NCBI GenBank assembly: GCA_902783395.1
Contig: CACZRA010000102.1
Span: 1 to 26,168 of the forward strand
Direction of reading: 5' to 3'
Source: an uncultured Lachnospiraceae bacterium
GTDB lineage: Bacteria > Bacillota > Clostridia > Lachnospirales > Lachnospiraceae
Length of the DNA: 26,168 nucleotides
Below, in pieces: positions 7,723-16,010 of this stretch (its first letter is position 1; every line of letters starts with the position of its first letter). The notes under the pieces were generated by a model, which did not search any database, was not told the DNA's origin, and saw only the letters and a program-made list of their open reading frames with translations. Made by a program: the position numbers and the translations under genes.

Positions 7723-8828
7723 AATATCCGCTCAATAAAAAAAGGATCCTGGCCGCGTATTCCGTTACTCATTTTCTTGTGGACATGGGATGCGCGATGT
7801 TCCTTTACCGTATGCTTTCAGCTTATTCAGATGATGGCGGAGCAGGCAAAGCTGCTTTATCCGTACTTATCTATGATTTTTGCGCCTTTGTTTCAGAGCT
7901 TCCGCTGGGTCTTTTTATCGACCGTACGACCGTATTTCCGCGTAACTCAAAGAATATAAACGGCCTTTTAGCTTCAGCGGGGTGCATGATCATTGCGCTT
8001 ATCGACATCGCCGCAGCCTTTTCCGCTATCCCTTCCCCTCTTTTCATTCCCGCTGCCATCGTCATGGGGCTTGCGAATGCCGCTTTCCATTCAGGCGCGG
8101 GCATAGATATCATTAACCTGTCAGACAGAAAGACAGCTTTATCCGGAATATTCATATCCACCGGAGCGGTCGGTCTTTTTCTTGGGACAAATGCCGGCAG
8201 AACGGGCTGTTCATATCCCGGCGCTGCAGGTATTGCTCTTATATTGATGTCCCTGTCTCTGCTTTGGCTGTACATGCATGATACCCACCTGATACCGCAT
8301 AGTGATAATACTGAAATAAAGACCGGATACGGATATCTGCTCGCTGCAGTTTTTCTTCTTTTCCTTGTTATATTTTACAGGAGTTTTCTGGGATTTGCTT
8401 CAAAATACAGCTGGCGTTCCGGCTTTATGCTGGGACTCGCGGCAGTTACGGCTGTCTTTTTCGGAAAATTTTTCGGCGGAATGGCAGCCGACCGTTTCGG
8501 CTGGAAAAAAACGATCGTGTCATCACTGCTTTTATGTTCCGCTGCCGCCGTATTTTCGGACTCCTCGCCGGTCGCAGGCTGCATAGTCCTCTTCCTTTTC
8601 AATATGACGATGCCGGTTGCCATGATGGGTCTGGCGAATCTCCTGCCGAAATGGAAAGGCGTTGCCTTCGGTCTTAATACCGCAGCACTCTTTCTGGGTT
8701 TTGTCAGCTATCACATGACAGCCATTCCCGTTACCGGTATCATCACAAGTCCGCTGATCCTTCTCTCAGCGGTAATACTTCTGACCGCACTTCATATAGC
8801 ACCGGAAATGGAGGATAAATGGGACTGA
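7719..8828 (+). CDS. MFS transporter with a non-canonical or frameshifted start
   Basis: A membrane protein of about 370 residues with some 12 helices and major facilitator signs: a first helix containing THFLVDMGCAMF, a helix 2-3 loop ending GLFIDR, an acidic/basic loop ADRFGWKK between halves, and GAVGLFLGTNAGR. No neighbour indicates its substrate. The start is odd. The first ATG/GTG/TTG in frame is GTG 7779, which has no ribosome binding site and cuts into the first helix. The frame is open from 7716, and AAGGA at 7707-7711 sits 7 bases before an AUA at 7719. I therefore place the start at 7719 as best guess; CTG 7749, GTG 7779 or a -1 frameshift from the upstream small gene are alternatives. 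Confidence 0.75.
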   Translation: MKYPLNKKRILAAYSVTHFLVDMGCAMFLYRMLSAYSDDGGAGKAALSVLIYDFCAFVSELPLGLFIDRTTVFPRNSKNINGLLASAGCMIIALIDIAAAFSAIPSPLFIPAAIVMGLANAAFHSGAGIDIINLSDRKTALSGIFISTGAVGLFLGTNAGRTGCSYPGAAGIALILMSLSLLWLYMHDTHLIPHSDNTEIKTGYGYLLAAVFLLFLVIFYRSFLGFASKYSWRSGFMLGLAAVTAVFFGKFFGGMAADRFGWKKTIVSSLLLCSAAAVFSDSSPVAGCIVLFLFNMTMPVAMMGLANLLPKWKGVAFGLNTAALFLGFVSYHMTAIPVTGIITSPLILLSAVILLTALHIAPEMEDKWD

Positions 8829-9229
8829 TACAGCTTCTGGTCTTTAATCTTTCCCTTACGCTTGCGTCGGAGCTTGTGATCGCTTTCATCCTGAATGTAA
8901 GAGGTATCCGTCCGTATATCGTGATAGTGCTTATGAACATCATCACTAATCCCGCTATAAACACGGCGCTCCGCCTGACAGCCGGTCATTGGCACGCAGG
9001 CAGAGCGCTTTTTTATTGCGTTATTTTCCTTTTTGAAGCTCTTGTCATCCTTACGGAAGGGCTGATCCTGAAAAAACACGGGGGAGCTCTTCCTGTAAAG
9101 CCTTATCTCCTTTCCTTTATCCTCAATCTTTCCTCATTCCTGACGGGCCTTCTCTGTTACTCTATGCTCCGGGTTTATTCGCTTGCCGTTGCTTTTCTTT
9201 TCCTGCCCGAAAAATATCCTGTCTCATAA
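8819..9229 (+). CDS. Four-helix integral membrane protein, unrecognised
   Basis: 136 residues. The ATG lies inside the end of the MFS gene and overlaps it by 10 bases, so it is co-translated with it. Four hydrophobic helices are visible (about 3-27, 32-53, 63-85 and 95-125). Conserved-looking points are an ELVIAF start of the first helix region, the loop NIITNPAINT, and an HWH motif before the third helix. I know no named family for it, although similar small membrane proteins with an N-P-x-x-N loop occur in Clostridia as far as I recall. No terminator is visible after it; its stop overlaps the remnant on the opposite strand. Confidence 0.75.
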   Translation: MGLIQLLVFNLSLTLASELVIAFILNVRGIRPYIVIVLMNIITNPAINTALRLTAGHWHAGRALFYCVIFLFEALVILTEGLILKKHGGALPVKPYLLSFILNLSSFLTGLLCYSMLRVYSLAVAFLFLPEKYPVS

Positions 9230-9493
9230 CCCCGTACAACACCAGATTACCCTCGCCACCCCTGGCACAGGTAGAACAGATCTGTATCTTATCATTCCCT
9301 CCGTAACGTTATGTGCGGCCGCAGCATCATCAAAGGTGACCGTCATGGTGCCGTCCTTCACCTCCGCCCTGCCTGCGGCATAGCTTCCGATCTGCACAAA
9401 GAGAGCCCAGACCAGCATTCCGGCTAACAATGCAGCTACCGCCACAAGAACGATCCATACCGCAGGCTTTGTCACCCGCAGATAATGCCCTCA
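9224..9493 (-). pseudogene. Remnant of an HlyD-type (NHLM bacteriocin system) secretion subunit
   Basis: An open stretch of about 88 codons reads YLRVTKPAVWIVL, a membrane helix (VAVAALLAGMLVWALF), then a V-KDG and TEGM pattern. This resembles the first 80-90 residues of HlyD-like membrane fusion proteins of NHLM bacteriocin export systems, which have a short cytosolic lead with LRV, a helix and a beta-barrel start. It has no proper start: in-frame TGA occurs just upstream (9491-9493) and the only start-like codon is GTG 9475 without a ribosome binding site. After TEGM the sequence loses similarity and stops at 9224, whereas complete proteins are several hundred residues. No peptidase-ABC partner or precursor gene is nearby. 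I read it as a decayed fragment. The family call is from pattern memory, not alignment. Confidence 0.55.
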
Positions 9494-9599
9494 GGACACC
9501 TGTCCAATCCCTTCAGTTTCGTCACACAGCATCTGTGCCTGATTATACCATGCACCGGGGGATATATCCATATTTCCGGGACTATTGGAACGTAAGCCT

Positions 9600-9637
9600 A
9601 AAAAAGACCTTCACTACATTTCTGTAATGAAGGTCTT
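9600..9637 (-). terminator. Rho-independent terminator downstream of ppdK
   Basis: AAGACCTTCA (9604-9613) pairs with TGAAGGTCTT (9628-9637), extended by a TACA/TGTA inner stem, and the minus strand continues with a run of six T. It follows the tail-repeat array of ppdK. Confidence 0.85.
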
Positions 9638-9893
9638 CCGTTTGGCTTTTTACTTTTGCGCTATAGCTGCCTGTGCCGCTGCCAACTGACTTGCGGCTGT
9701 TTCTATTTCTGAGCTATTGCTGCCTGGGCTGCCGCAAGCGTCCGTTTGGCTCTTTACTTTTGTGCTATAGCTGCCTGGGCCGCTGCCAACTGACTTGCGG
9801 CTGTTTCTATTTCTGAGCTATTGCTGCCTGGGCTGCCGCAAGTGTCCGTTTGGCTCTTTACTTTTGTGCTATAGCTGCCTGGGCCGCTGCCAA
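9638..9893 (-). repeat. 104-bp tandem repeats carrying extra copies of the ppdK C-terminal tail
   Basis: Two full 104-base units (9638-9741, 9742-9845) and a partial third (9846-9893) that is the real 3' end of ppdK. Each unit holds two versions of a 36-base segment encoding the same 11-residue tail LAAAQAAIAQK plus stop. Version A is at 9650-9685, 9754-9789 and 9858-9893 (the last is the live one). Version B is at 9703-9738 and 9807-9842. A and B differ at 9 of 36 bases, all synonymous, including TAA versus TAG. The B copy at 9807-9842 is in frame with ppdK after 5 linker codons. Confidence 0.9.
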
Positions 9894-12482
9894 ACGCGCT
9901 ATAGGCACGCGGAAGGGCGAGCAGGATACATAATCAAGCCCGATTTTATTACAGAAATCGATCGATGACGGATCTCCGCCGTGCTCTCCGCATATACCGC
10001 AGTGAAGCTCAGGTCTTACACCCTTACCCTTCTTAAGAGCCATGGCCATAAGCTCTCCCACTCCGTCCTGGTCGAGCTTGGCAAACGGATCGTTCTCGAA
10101 TATCTTTCTCTCATAGTATGCCTGCAGGAATTTTCCGGCATCATCTCTTGAAAAGCCGTATGTCATCTGTGTAAGATCATTTGTTCCGAAGCAGAAGAAT
10201 TCGGCGTCAGCCGCGATCTTATCCGCAGTGAGAGCAGCTCTCGGGATCTCTATCATTGTACCTATCTCATATTTCAGCTTTGACTTAAGCGCCTTCAGCT
10301 CAGCGTCAGCTGCATCCATAACTATATCCTTGACATACTTGAGCTCCTTTACGTCTCCTACGAGAGGTATCATGATCTCAGGTACGATATTCCATTCCGG
10401 ATGCTTCTTCTGAACATTTACCGCCGCCCTTATTACAGCTACAGTCTGCATCTTCGCTATCTCCGGGTAGGTAACGTCAAGTCGTATCCCTCTGTGTCCC
10501 ATCATGGGATTAAACTCCACAAGACTGTCTATCTTAGCTTTGATCTCATCAACGCTCTTCTTCTTTGCCTTGGCAAGCCTTTCGATGTCAGCGTCGCTCT
10601 TGGGAACAAACTCATGCAGAGGCGGATCCAGGAATCTTATAGTGACGGGATTGCCTTCCATCGCCTCAAAGAGCTGCTCAAAATCTCCCTGCTGGAGCGG
10701 CTCGATCTTTTTGAGTGCTTCTTCTCTCTCCTCCACTGTTTCGGAAACTATCATCTCCCTGAAAGCCTGTATCCTGTCCTCATCAAAGAACATATGCTCC
10801 GTCCGGCAGAGACCTATTCCTTCCGCACCGAGCTCTCTCGCCTTCTTTGCATCATGGGGCGTATCGGCATTGGTACGAACCTTGAGGGTCCTGAATTTAT
10901 CCGCCCAGCCCATTATCCTGCCGAATTCTCCGGCGATCTTTGCATCAACGGTAGGAACTGCTCCATCGTAGATATTTCCCGTAGTACCGTCAAAGGATAT
11001 CGTATCGCCCTCGTGATATTCCTTTCCTCCGAGAGTGAATTTCTTATTTGCCTCGTCCATTACTATATCGCCGCATCCGGATACGCAGCAGGCACCCATT
11101 CCTCTTGCCACAACAGCAGCATGACTTGTCATTCCTCCGCGTACCGTAAGTATTCCCTGCGCCACCTTCATTCCTGTTATATCCTCAGGAGAGGTCTCAA
11201 GCCTGACAAGCACGACTTTCTCGCCTCTTGCCGCCCAGTCCTCGGCATCTGCCGCGGTAAATACTATCTTACCGCAGGCCGCCCCGGGTGCAGCCCCCAG
11301 CGCCTTCCCTATGAGACGGGCTCTTACGAGCGCGCTCTGGTCGAATGTAGGATGCAGCAGAGTATCAAGATTCCTCGGATCTATCATGGCAACCGCTTCC
11401 TCTTCCGTCCTTATTCCCGCGTCAACAAGATCACAAGCTATCTTCAGTGCCGCCTGTGCAGTCCTCTTTCCGTTTCTCGTCTGCAGCATATAAAGCTTAC
11501 CGTGCTCCACCGTAAACTCCATGTCCTGCATATCCCTGTAGTGATCCTCAAGCCTCTTGCATACATCGCTGAACTGCGCAAACGCCTCCGGGAACTTCTC
11601 TTCCATCGCGGATATCTTCATGGGAGTACGCACTCCCGCAACGACATCCTCTCCCTGCGCATTCGTAAGGAATTCCCCGAAAAGCCCCTTCTCTCCCGTG
11701 GCGGGATTTCTTGTGAAGGCAACACCGGTTCCGCAGTCATCTCCCATATTTCCAAATGCCATTGACTGCACATTCACCGCTGTCCCCCATGAATAAGGGA
11801 TATCGTTGTCTCTTCTGTATACGTTTGCTCTCGGATTGTCCCATGATCTGAAAACTGCCTTTATGGCACCGAGAAGCTGCTCTTTGGGATCATCGGGGAA
11901 ATCTTTTCCTATCTTGCTCTTGTATTCGGACTTGAACTGATTTGCAAGCTCCTTAAGATCATCGGCATCAAGCTCTACGTCCTGCGTGACGCCCTTCTTT
12001 GATTTCATCCTGTCAATGAGCTGCTCAAAATACTTTTTCCCGACCTCCATGACGACGTCGGAATACATCTGTATAAAACGTCTGTAGCAGTCCCATGCCC
12101 ATCTCGGATTATTAGATTTCTCAGCAAGTGTATTTACGACAGTCTCGTTCAGACCGAGGTTTAATATAGTATCCATCATCCCCGGCATGGAGGCTCTTGC
12201 GCCTGAACGGACAGAAACGAGAAGCGGGTTATCCTTATCTCCGAATTTCTTTTCCGTGATCTCCTGAAGCTTATCGACATACTCCATGATCTGACCGAAG
12301 ATCTCATCGTTGATCTCCCTGCCATCCTCATAGTACTGCGTACAGGCCTCTGTTGTGATCGTAAACCCCTGAGGGACCGGCAGTCCGAGATTTGTCATCT
12401 CAGCCAGATTGGCTCCCTTGCCTCCCAGAAGCTCACGCATGTCCGCATTGCCTTCAGTGAAAAGATACACCCATTTCTTCAT
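9858..12482 (-). CDS. ppdK: Pyruvate, phosphate dikinase
   Basis: 874 residues, the usual length of the bacterial enzyme. It interconverts pyruvate, ATP and phosphate with phosphoenolpyruvate, AMP and pyrophosphate in the cytosol, and in many anaerobes works with pyrophosphate-linked glycolysis. Three domains are evident: an N-terminal ATP-grasp domain (GGKGANLAEM at 20-29, SVRSGARASMPGMMDT from 90), a swivelling phosphohistidine domain with TSHAAVVARGMG and the carrier His 454, and a C-terminal PEP/pyruvate barrel with GLCRTEHMFF and the catalytic Cys 831 in CGICGEHGG. GGAGG 10 bases upstream supports the start. The gene stands alone and has its own terminator. Oddly, the last 11 codons and stop are repeated several times in the DNA beyond the stop (9638-9893). 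Confidence 0.97.
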   Translation of the reverse strand: MKKWVYLFTEGNADMRELLGGKGANLAEMTNLGLPVPQGFTITTEACTQYYEDGREINDEIFGQIMEYVDKLQEITEKKFGDKDNPLLVSVRSGARASMPGMMDTILNLGLNETVVNTLAEKSNNPRWAWDCYRRFIQMYSDVVMEVGKKYFEQLIDRMKSKKGVTQDVELDADDLKELANQFKSEYKSKIGKDFPDDPKEQLLGAIKAVFRSWDNPRANVYRRDNDIPYSWGTAVNVQSMAFGNMGDDCGTGVAFTRNPATGEKGLFGEFLTNAQGEDVVAGVRTPMKISAMEEKFPEAFAQFSDVCKRLEDHYRDMQDMEFTVEHGKLYMLQTRNGKRTAQAALKIACDLVDAGIRTEEEAVAMIDPRNLDTLLHPTFDQSALVRARLIGKALGAAPGAACGKIVFTAADAEDWAARGEKVVLVRLETSPEDITGMKVAQGILTVRGGMTSHAAVVARGMGACCVSGCGDIVMDEANKKFTLGGKEYHEGDTISFDGTTGNIYDGAVPTVDAKIAGEFGRIMGWADKFRTLKVRTNADTPHDAKKARELGAEGIGLCRTEHMFFDEDRIQAFREMIVSETVEEREEALKKIEPLQQGDFEQLFEAMEGNPVTIRFLDPPLHEFVPKSDADIERLAKAKKKSVDEIKAKIDSLVEFNPMMGHRGIRLDVTYPEIAKMQTVAVIRAAVNVQKKHPEWNIVPEIMIPLVGDVKELKYVKDIVMDAADAELKALKSKLKYEIGTMIEIPRAALTADKIAADAEFFCFGTNDLTQMTYGFSRDDAGKFLQAYYERKIFENDPFAKLDQDGVGELMAMALKKGKGVRPELHCGICGEHGGDPSSIDFCNKIGLDYVSCSPFRVPIARLAAAQAAIAQK

Positions 12483-12534
12483 AATTCTTTTTCCTCCAAT
12501 ACATTATTTCAAAAATACCCTCGGGTAATATTAG

Positions 12535-12563
12535 ATTATACCTTACAACGCATGTTTTTACCA
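12535..12563 (-). promoter_or_regulatory. Promoter of ppdK
   Basis: A perfect TATAAT on the minus strand (12540-12535), with a poor -35 (TGGTAA, 12563-12558) after 17 bases. The leader is about 45 bases. Confidence 0.5.
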
Positions 12564-12581
12564 CATGCCGGGATCTGCATA

Positions 12582-12876
12582 GAACGCTCACTCAGCAGAC
12601 CCTTTCAACTCCTATTTCGCACCCCATATATGCTTTACTTCCCGCCGGCGCTCACTCTGTGATGGTCTGCTTTTGCTTATTGCGCCCCCCGCATCACTGC
12701 TCCTCTGGCAAATTTCCGCTTTGCGGAAATTTGTAGCGGGTGCTCATTCAGCAGGCACTTTCAACTATTATTGCGCACCCCGCATATCCTCTCCCCCCGC
12801 AAGTTTGCGACGCAGTTGCAAACTTGTAGCCGGCGCTCACATAGTGGATTTCTTCTGTAGATTATTGCGCGCCGGC
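12582..12876. repeat. Intergenic array of alternating palindromes (REP-like)
   Basis: Most of the 379 bases between ppdK and the PBP gene are four diverged copies of one module (starting near 12582, 12644, 12733 and 12826). Each has a GC-rich arm such as GCCGGCGCTCA, about 25 variable bases often containing CTTTCAACT, and a closing arm such as TTATTGCGCACCCCGC. Two extra perfect hairpins separate modules: CAAATTTCCG/CGGAAATTTG (12709-12733) and CAAGTTTGC/GCAAACTTG (12800-12826). The last module reaches into the PBP gene and supplies its stop codon. I see no gene in this stretch. Confidence 0.75.
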
Positions 12877-15537
12877 CGCTGCCGCTGCTGCTGCCGCTGC
12901 CTGCTGCTGCGCCAGAAGTGCCGCCAACAGGTTCGGATCCACAGCGCCGATATCTCCGTTTTCTTCTCCGCCTCCCATCGTGACGGTACTGTCTGCTCCG
13001 TCTCCCAGATTACTGTAACCCGAAGGCACCGAATCCGTACGCTGGCCGCCGGAAGCATCAAGCGAGTGAGGGCACCATCCGGCATTTATGGGAGTACCCG
13101 CAGTCCTGAAAGGACACGTCTCCGATGCAGCCTGTCCCGTAAGGCCGCAGATAAAGCTGTAAGAAGAACTGTGCACCCCGTTGCACACCTGTGAGGGTAT
13201 GGTATCAACCCGGTAAAATTCGGAATGAGCCGCCCCCGAAGCCCGGTCATAGTCGGACGCAAGATTTCCGGTGTATTTACATACCGTTGCAGTCGTCACA
13301 TCAGGCGGCTGTTCGAAATCCACCTCCGGAAGGCCCTCATGTATCGGCTCCATTACCGCTCTCCATACCGTACGGGCAAGCCTCTGCTGCGCCTTATCGT
13401 ACATCTTCTTATTATTATCATATCCGGCCCAGGTGGTGCATGTATAATAGTGGGTATATCCGGCAAACCATACATCATTCTCACCTGTGGTAGTACCGGT
13501 TTTTCCCGCGATCTTCTGGGTTCCGAAATTAACCGACGCACCTGTTCCTTTTGTGACAACATCCTCCATTGCCGAAGTACAGAGATAAGCCGCCGCTTCC
13601 CCTATAACCTGTCTTCCGGGATCCCCTGTCTTATCAATCAGAACGTTCCCGTCATGGTCAAGAATCTTAGTATAGAACACGGGCTGATGATATACTCCCC
13701 CGTTGGCTATAGTCGCATAGGCCGCATTAAGCTCATAATTCTTAACACCGTACGTTATACCTCCGAGAGCCAGCGCCTGCTGTACATCAGACATGACGGA
13801 GCCATCGTACCTGACCTCATTATCTACAAGGGTCGTAAATCCGAATTTAAGAAGATAATCATATCCCACCTGGGGGGTGATGTCTGTAAGGGTCTTGACC
13901 GCTATGATATTCATTGACTGCTCTATGGCATACCTGAGTGTAACCGGTCCCTTATATCCCGATGAGTACCAGTTTGAAACCGGTCTTCCGTTCGCATAAT
14001 TAAAGGGCTCGTCTACCGTTACTGTTCCCAGCGTCTTCTCTCCCGTGTCAAATGCGGGCGCATATGTCGAAACTATCTTAAAGGTCGATCCCGGCTGTCT
14101 TACCGTATCTGTTGCACGGTTCAGCGTAAGTGATGCCTCCTTCTTGCCGCGGCCTCCTACTATCGCCTTTACATAGCCCGTAGACTGATCCTCTATCGTA
14201 AGCGAGATCTGCGGCTGGGGGGTTATCGAAAGGGTTTCGGCCTCCACGGAATACCCCTCGCTTTCGATATACTTCTTATATGCCTCCGCATCCGCTTTTG
14301 CTTCTTCCTCGGAGCTGTACAGCCTGTCATACCCGTTCTTGCCCTGCTCCTTGAAATATACCTCCATCATCTGCGATGAGAAATTCTGCACATTATCATC
14401 CTTATCCACCCCCGTCACGCGGTAATCAAGAAGATATTCCGTTTTCTCGGGGTAAAGCTCCGGATCCGAAGTCACCTCATCACATACCTTCTGAATGGAA
14501 GAATCCTGCGTGGTAAAGATCTGAAGGCCTCCGGAATAAAGCATATTGTATGCCTGATTCTCCGTATAACCGAGCTCCTCCTGAAAATCCTCCATTATTT
14601 CTTCAACCATGGCATCCACGAAATATGTGTTGATGGAATTCTGTTCGGTCTTTGAATTTACTGTCTGTATACGCTCATAGGGATCATCTGCCATGGCTTT
14701 CTGATATGCCTGGTCGGTGATATATCCCTGCTCCAGCATTTTCTCCAGTACCATACCGCGCCTTACCGCATTGTTATCGGGATGGGATATAGGATTATAT
14801 CTGCTGGGATTACTCGTAATGGCTGCTATTACAGATGCTTCGGACAGATCAAGATCCGACGCATTTTTGCCGAAATACCTTAATGATGCCGCCTGGACAC
14901 CAAGTGTGTTCTGGCCCAGATTGATCGTATTCAGATACAGCTCCAGGATATTGTCTTTTGTCATTCCGGGCTGTCTCTCGAGCTGGATGGCAAGATACTG
15001 TTCCTGGATCTTTCTCTTGATCTTTTCGAATTTGGATTCCCCCGTAGCCCACTTATCAAACACAGAGTTCTTGATGAGCTGCTGGGTTATCGTACTTGCT
15101 CCCTGTGACATGTCCCTTGTTGCAAGCACAATATATGCCGCTCTGGCGATACCCTTGATATCTATACCGTTGTGTTCGTAGAACCTCTCGTCCTCCATTG
15201 CCACAAAGGCATGCTGCATATCTATCGGGATCTTGTCTATGGTCTGATATATACGGTTTGAATTAGTCGCGACAAGCTTTGTCATCTGATTGCCGTCACT
15301 GTCATAAACCGAACTGGAGTATCCGGTAGGACGTACATCGATCGTGGAGATATCCGGCGCCGTGGTAAGCATACCCCTGAATATCCCCGCAACAGCAAAG
15401 CTTCCCGCAAGCGCAGCCGTCACCATCACTATGATCGCGGCCATATAAAAACCTGCGCCGAGCATGTTCGTCAGCTTCGGCATCTTAGCGTGAAGCTGTC
15501 TGCGTCTTCGTTCTATTCCTCTGCGGCTGTAATCCAA
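12862..15537 (-). CDS. Class A penicillin-binding protein (bifunctional peptidoglycan synthase)
   Basis: 891 residues. A basic cytosolic start and one membrane helix (about 27-55) precede a GT51 glycosyltransferase domain with the catalytic Glu 115 in EDERFYEHNGID and GASTITQQLIKN. A transpeptidase domain follows with SxxK (Ser 484, Lys 487, in GSTFK), SxN (541-543, SMN) and KTG (679-681). All active-site motifs are intact. It polymerises lipid II and crosslinks the glycan outside the membrane. The start is TTG 15537, supported by AAGGA 9 bases upstream; the next ATG (15483) has no such site. The C-terminal 200 residues contain several Cys, then end in a low-complexity Gln/Ala tail coded in GC-rich repeats, and the stop lies inside the palindrome array. 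It forms a unit with the small gene 15 bases upstream. Confidence 0.95.
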   Translation of the reverse strand: MDYSRRGIERRRRQLHAKMPKLTNMLGAGFYMAAIIVMVTAALAGSFAVAGIFRGMLTTAPDISTIDVRPTGYSSSVYDSDGNQMTKLVATNSNRIYQTIDKIPIDMQHAFVAMEDERFYEHNGIDIKGIARAAYIVLATRDMSQGASTITQQLIKNSVFDKWATGESKFEKIKRKIQEQYLAIQLERQPGMTKDNILELYLNTINLGQNTLGVQAASLRYFGKNASDLDLSEASVIAAITSNPSRYNPISHPDNNAVRRGMVLEKMLEQGYITDQAYQKAMADDPYERIQTVNSKTEQNSINTYFVDAMVEEIMEDFQEELGYTENQAYNMLYSGGLQIFTTQDSSIQKVCDEVTSDPELYPEKTEYLLDYRVTGVDKDDNVQNFSSQMMEVYFKEQGKNGYDRLYSSEEEAKADAEAYKKYIESEGYSVEAETLSITPQPQISLTIEDQSTGYVKAIVGGRGKKEASLTLNRATDTVRQPGSTFKIVSTYAPAFDTGEKTLGTVTVDEPFNYANGRPVSNWYSSGYKGPVTLRYAIEQSMNIIAVKTLTDITPQVGYDYLLKFGFTTLVDNEVRYDGSVMSDVQQALALGGITYGVKNYELNAAYATIANGGVYHQPVFYTKILDHDGNVLIDKTGDPGRQVIGEAAAYLCTSAMEDVVTKGTGASVNFGTQKIAGKTGTTTGENDVWFAGYTHYYTCTTWAGYDNNKKMYDKAQQRLARTVWRAVMEPIHEGLPEVDFEQPPDVTTATVCKYTGNLASDYDRASGAAHSEFYRVDTIPSQVCNGVHSSSYSFICGLTGQAASETCPFRTAGTPINAGWCPHSLDASGGQRTDSVPSGYSNLGDGADSTVTMGGGEENGDIGAVDPNLLAALLAQQQAAAAAAAAAGAQ

Positions 15538-15552
15538 ATCCCTGTTCCTTTA

Positions 15553-15879
15553 TCAGTCAGTCAGATCACTGAAACTGAATCCCTCGACCTCTTCGCTCTC
15601 CCGGGAATCAGCCTTCACGACCTTGTTATCTTCCTCATCCACTTTTCCGATTATCTTATCCTCTTCGGAGGCCCTGTCTTTTGTCAGGTCAAGTGAGATA
15701 TAGTGATCATCCGCATTTCCTTCCCTCTCCTTATCCAGGAAATCCTGCAGATCATCATTGGCCTCGTCGTCGAAATCATCTACATCGGTATATTTATCCC
15801 CGTTAAGGAAATAATATATCCCTGCTGCCACAGCTCCGATCAATGCCAATCCAAAAAACCATTTTAGAAAATTCTTCAT
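15553..15879 (-). CDS. Small acidic single-pass membrane protein upstream of the PBP gene
   Basis: 108 residues, with GGAGGT well placed before ATG 15879. A short basic start (KNFLKWFF) and one membrane helix (about 8-25) are followed by an unusually acidic, Asp/Glu-rich soluble tail with no recognised domain. It ends 15 bases before the PBP start and shares the promoter at 15928-15956, so it is likely co-expressed with the cell-wall synthase. A regulatory or scaffolding role for the PBP would be a guess; no family is recognised. Confidence 0.8.
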   Translation of the reverse strand: MKNFLKWFFGLALIGAVAAGIYYFLNGDKYTDVDDFDDEANDDLQDFLDKEREGNADDHYISLDLTKDRASEEDKIIGKVDEEDNKVVKADSRESEEVEGFSFSDLTD

Positions 15880-15927
15880 GTCAGCGTACCTCCATTGTAT
15901 TGCTTAATTCCCAAGCCTTAGCGGTAT

Positions 15928-15956
15928 ATTATACCATAATACTCTGGCAGCTACAA
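15928..15956 (-). promoter_or_regulatory. Promoter of the small protein-PBP operon
   Basis: TTGTAG (15956-15951), a 17-base spacer and TATAAT (15933-15928) preceded by TGG, an extended -10 element, on the minus strand. Confidence 0.65.
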
Positions 15957-15994
15957 AATCTATCTCATTATATATCCAATCTGTGTTTTTATTG

Positions 15995-16003
15995 TGATAA
16001 AAT
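15995..16003 (+). promoter_or_regulatory. Extended -10 promoter directly before the lipoprotein gene
   Basis: TGATAAAAT matches the TGnTATAAT form. It ends only 7 bases before ATG 16011, so transcription from it would start at or within two bases of the start codon. No good -35 is visible. Confidence 0.45.
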
Positions 16004-16010
16004 ATACCCC

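Noticed and set aside
9638..9893. CRISPR-like array
   Set aside because: Units are 104 bases, fully repeated without unique spacers, and derive from ppdK coding sequence.
10401..11765. Long open frame (454 codons) on the plus strand
   Set aside because: It lies fully antisense to ppdK, has no ribosome binding site and no protein-like pattern; it is a by-product of ppdK codon use.
13225..13917. 230-codon plus-strand frame
   Set aside because: Antisense to the PBP transpeptidase region; no supporting signal.
15843..16010. 56-codon upstream extension of the lipoprotein frame
   Set aside because: It would bury the signal peptide and covers the divergent promoters; ATG 16011 gives a proper lipoprotein start.
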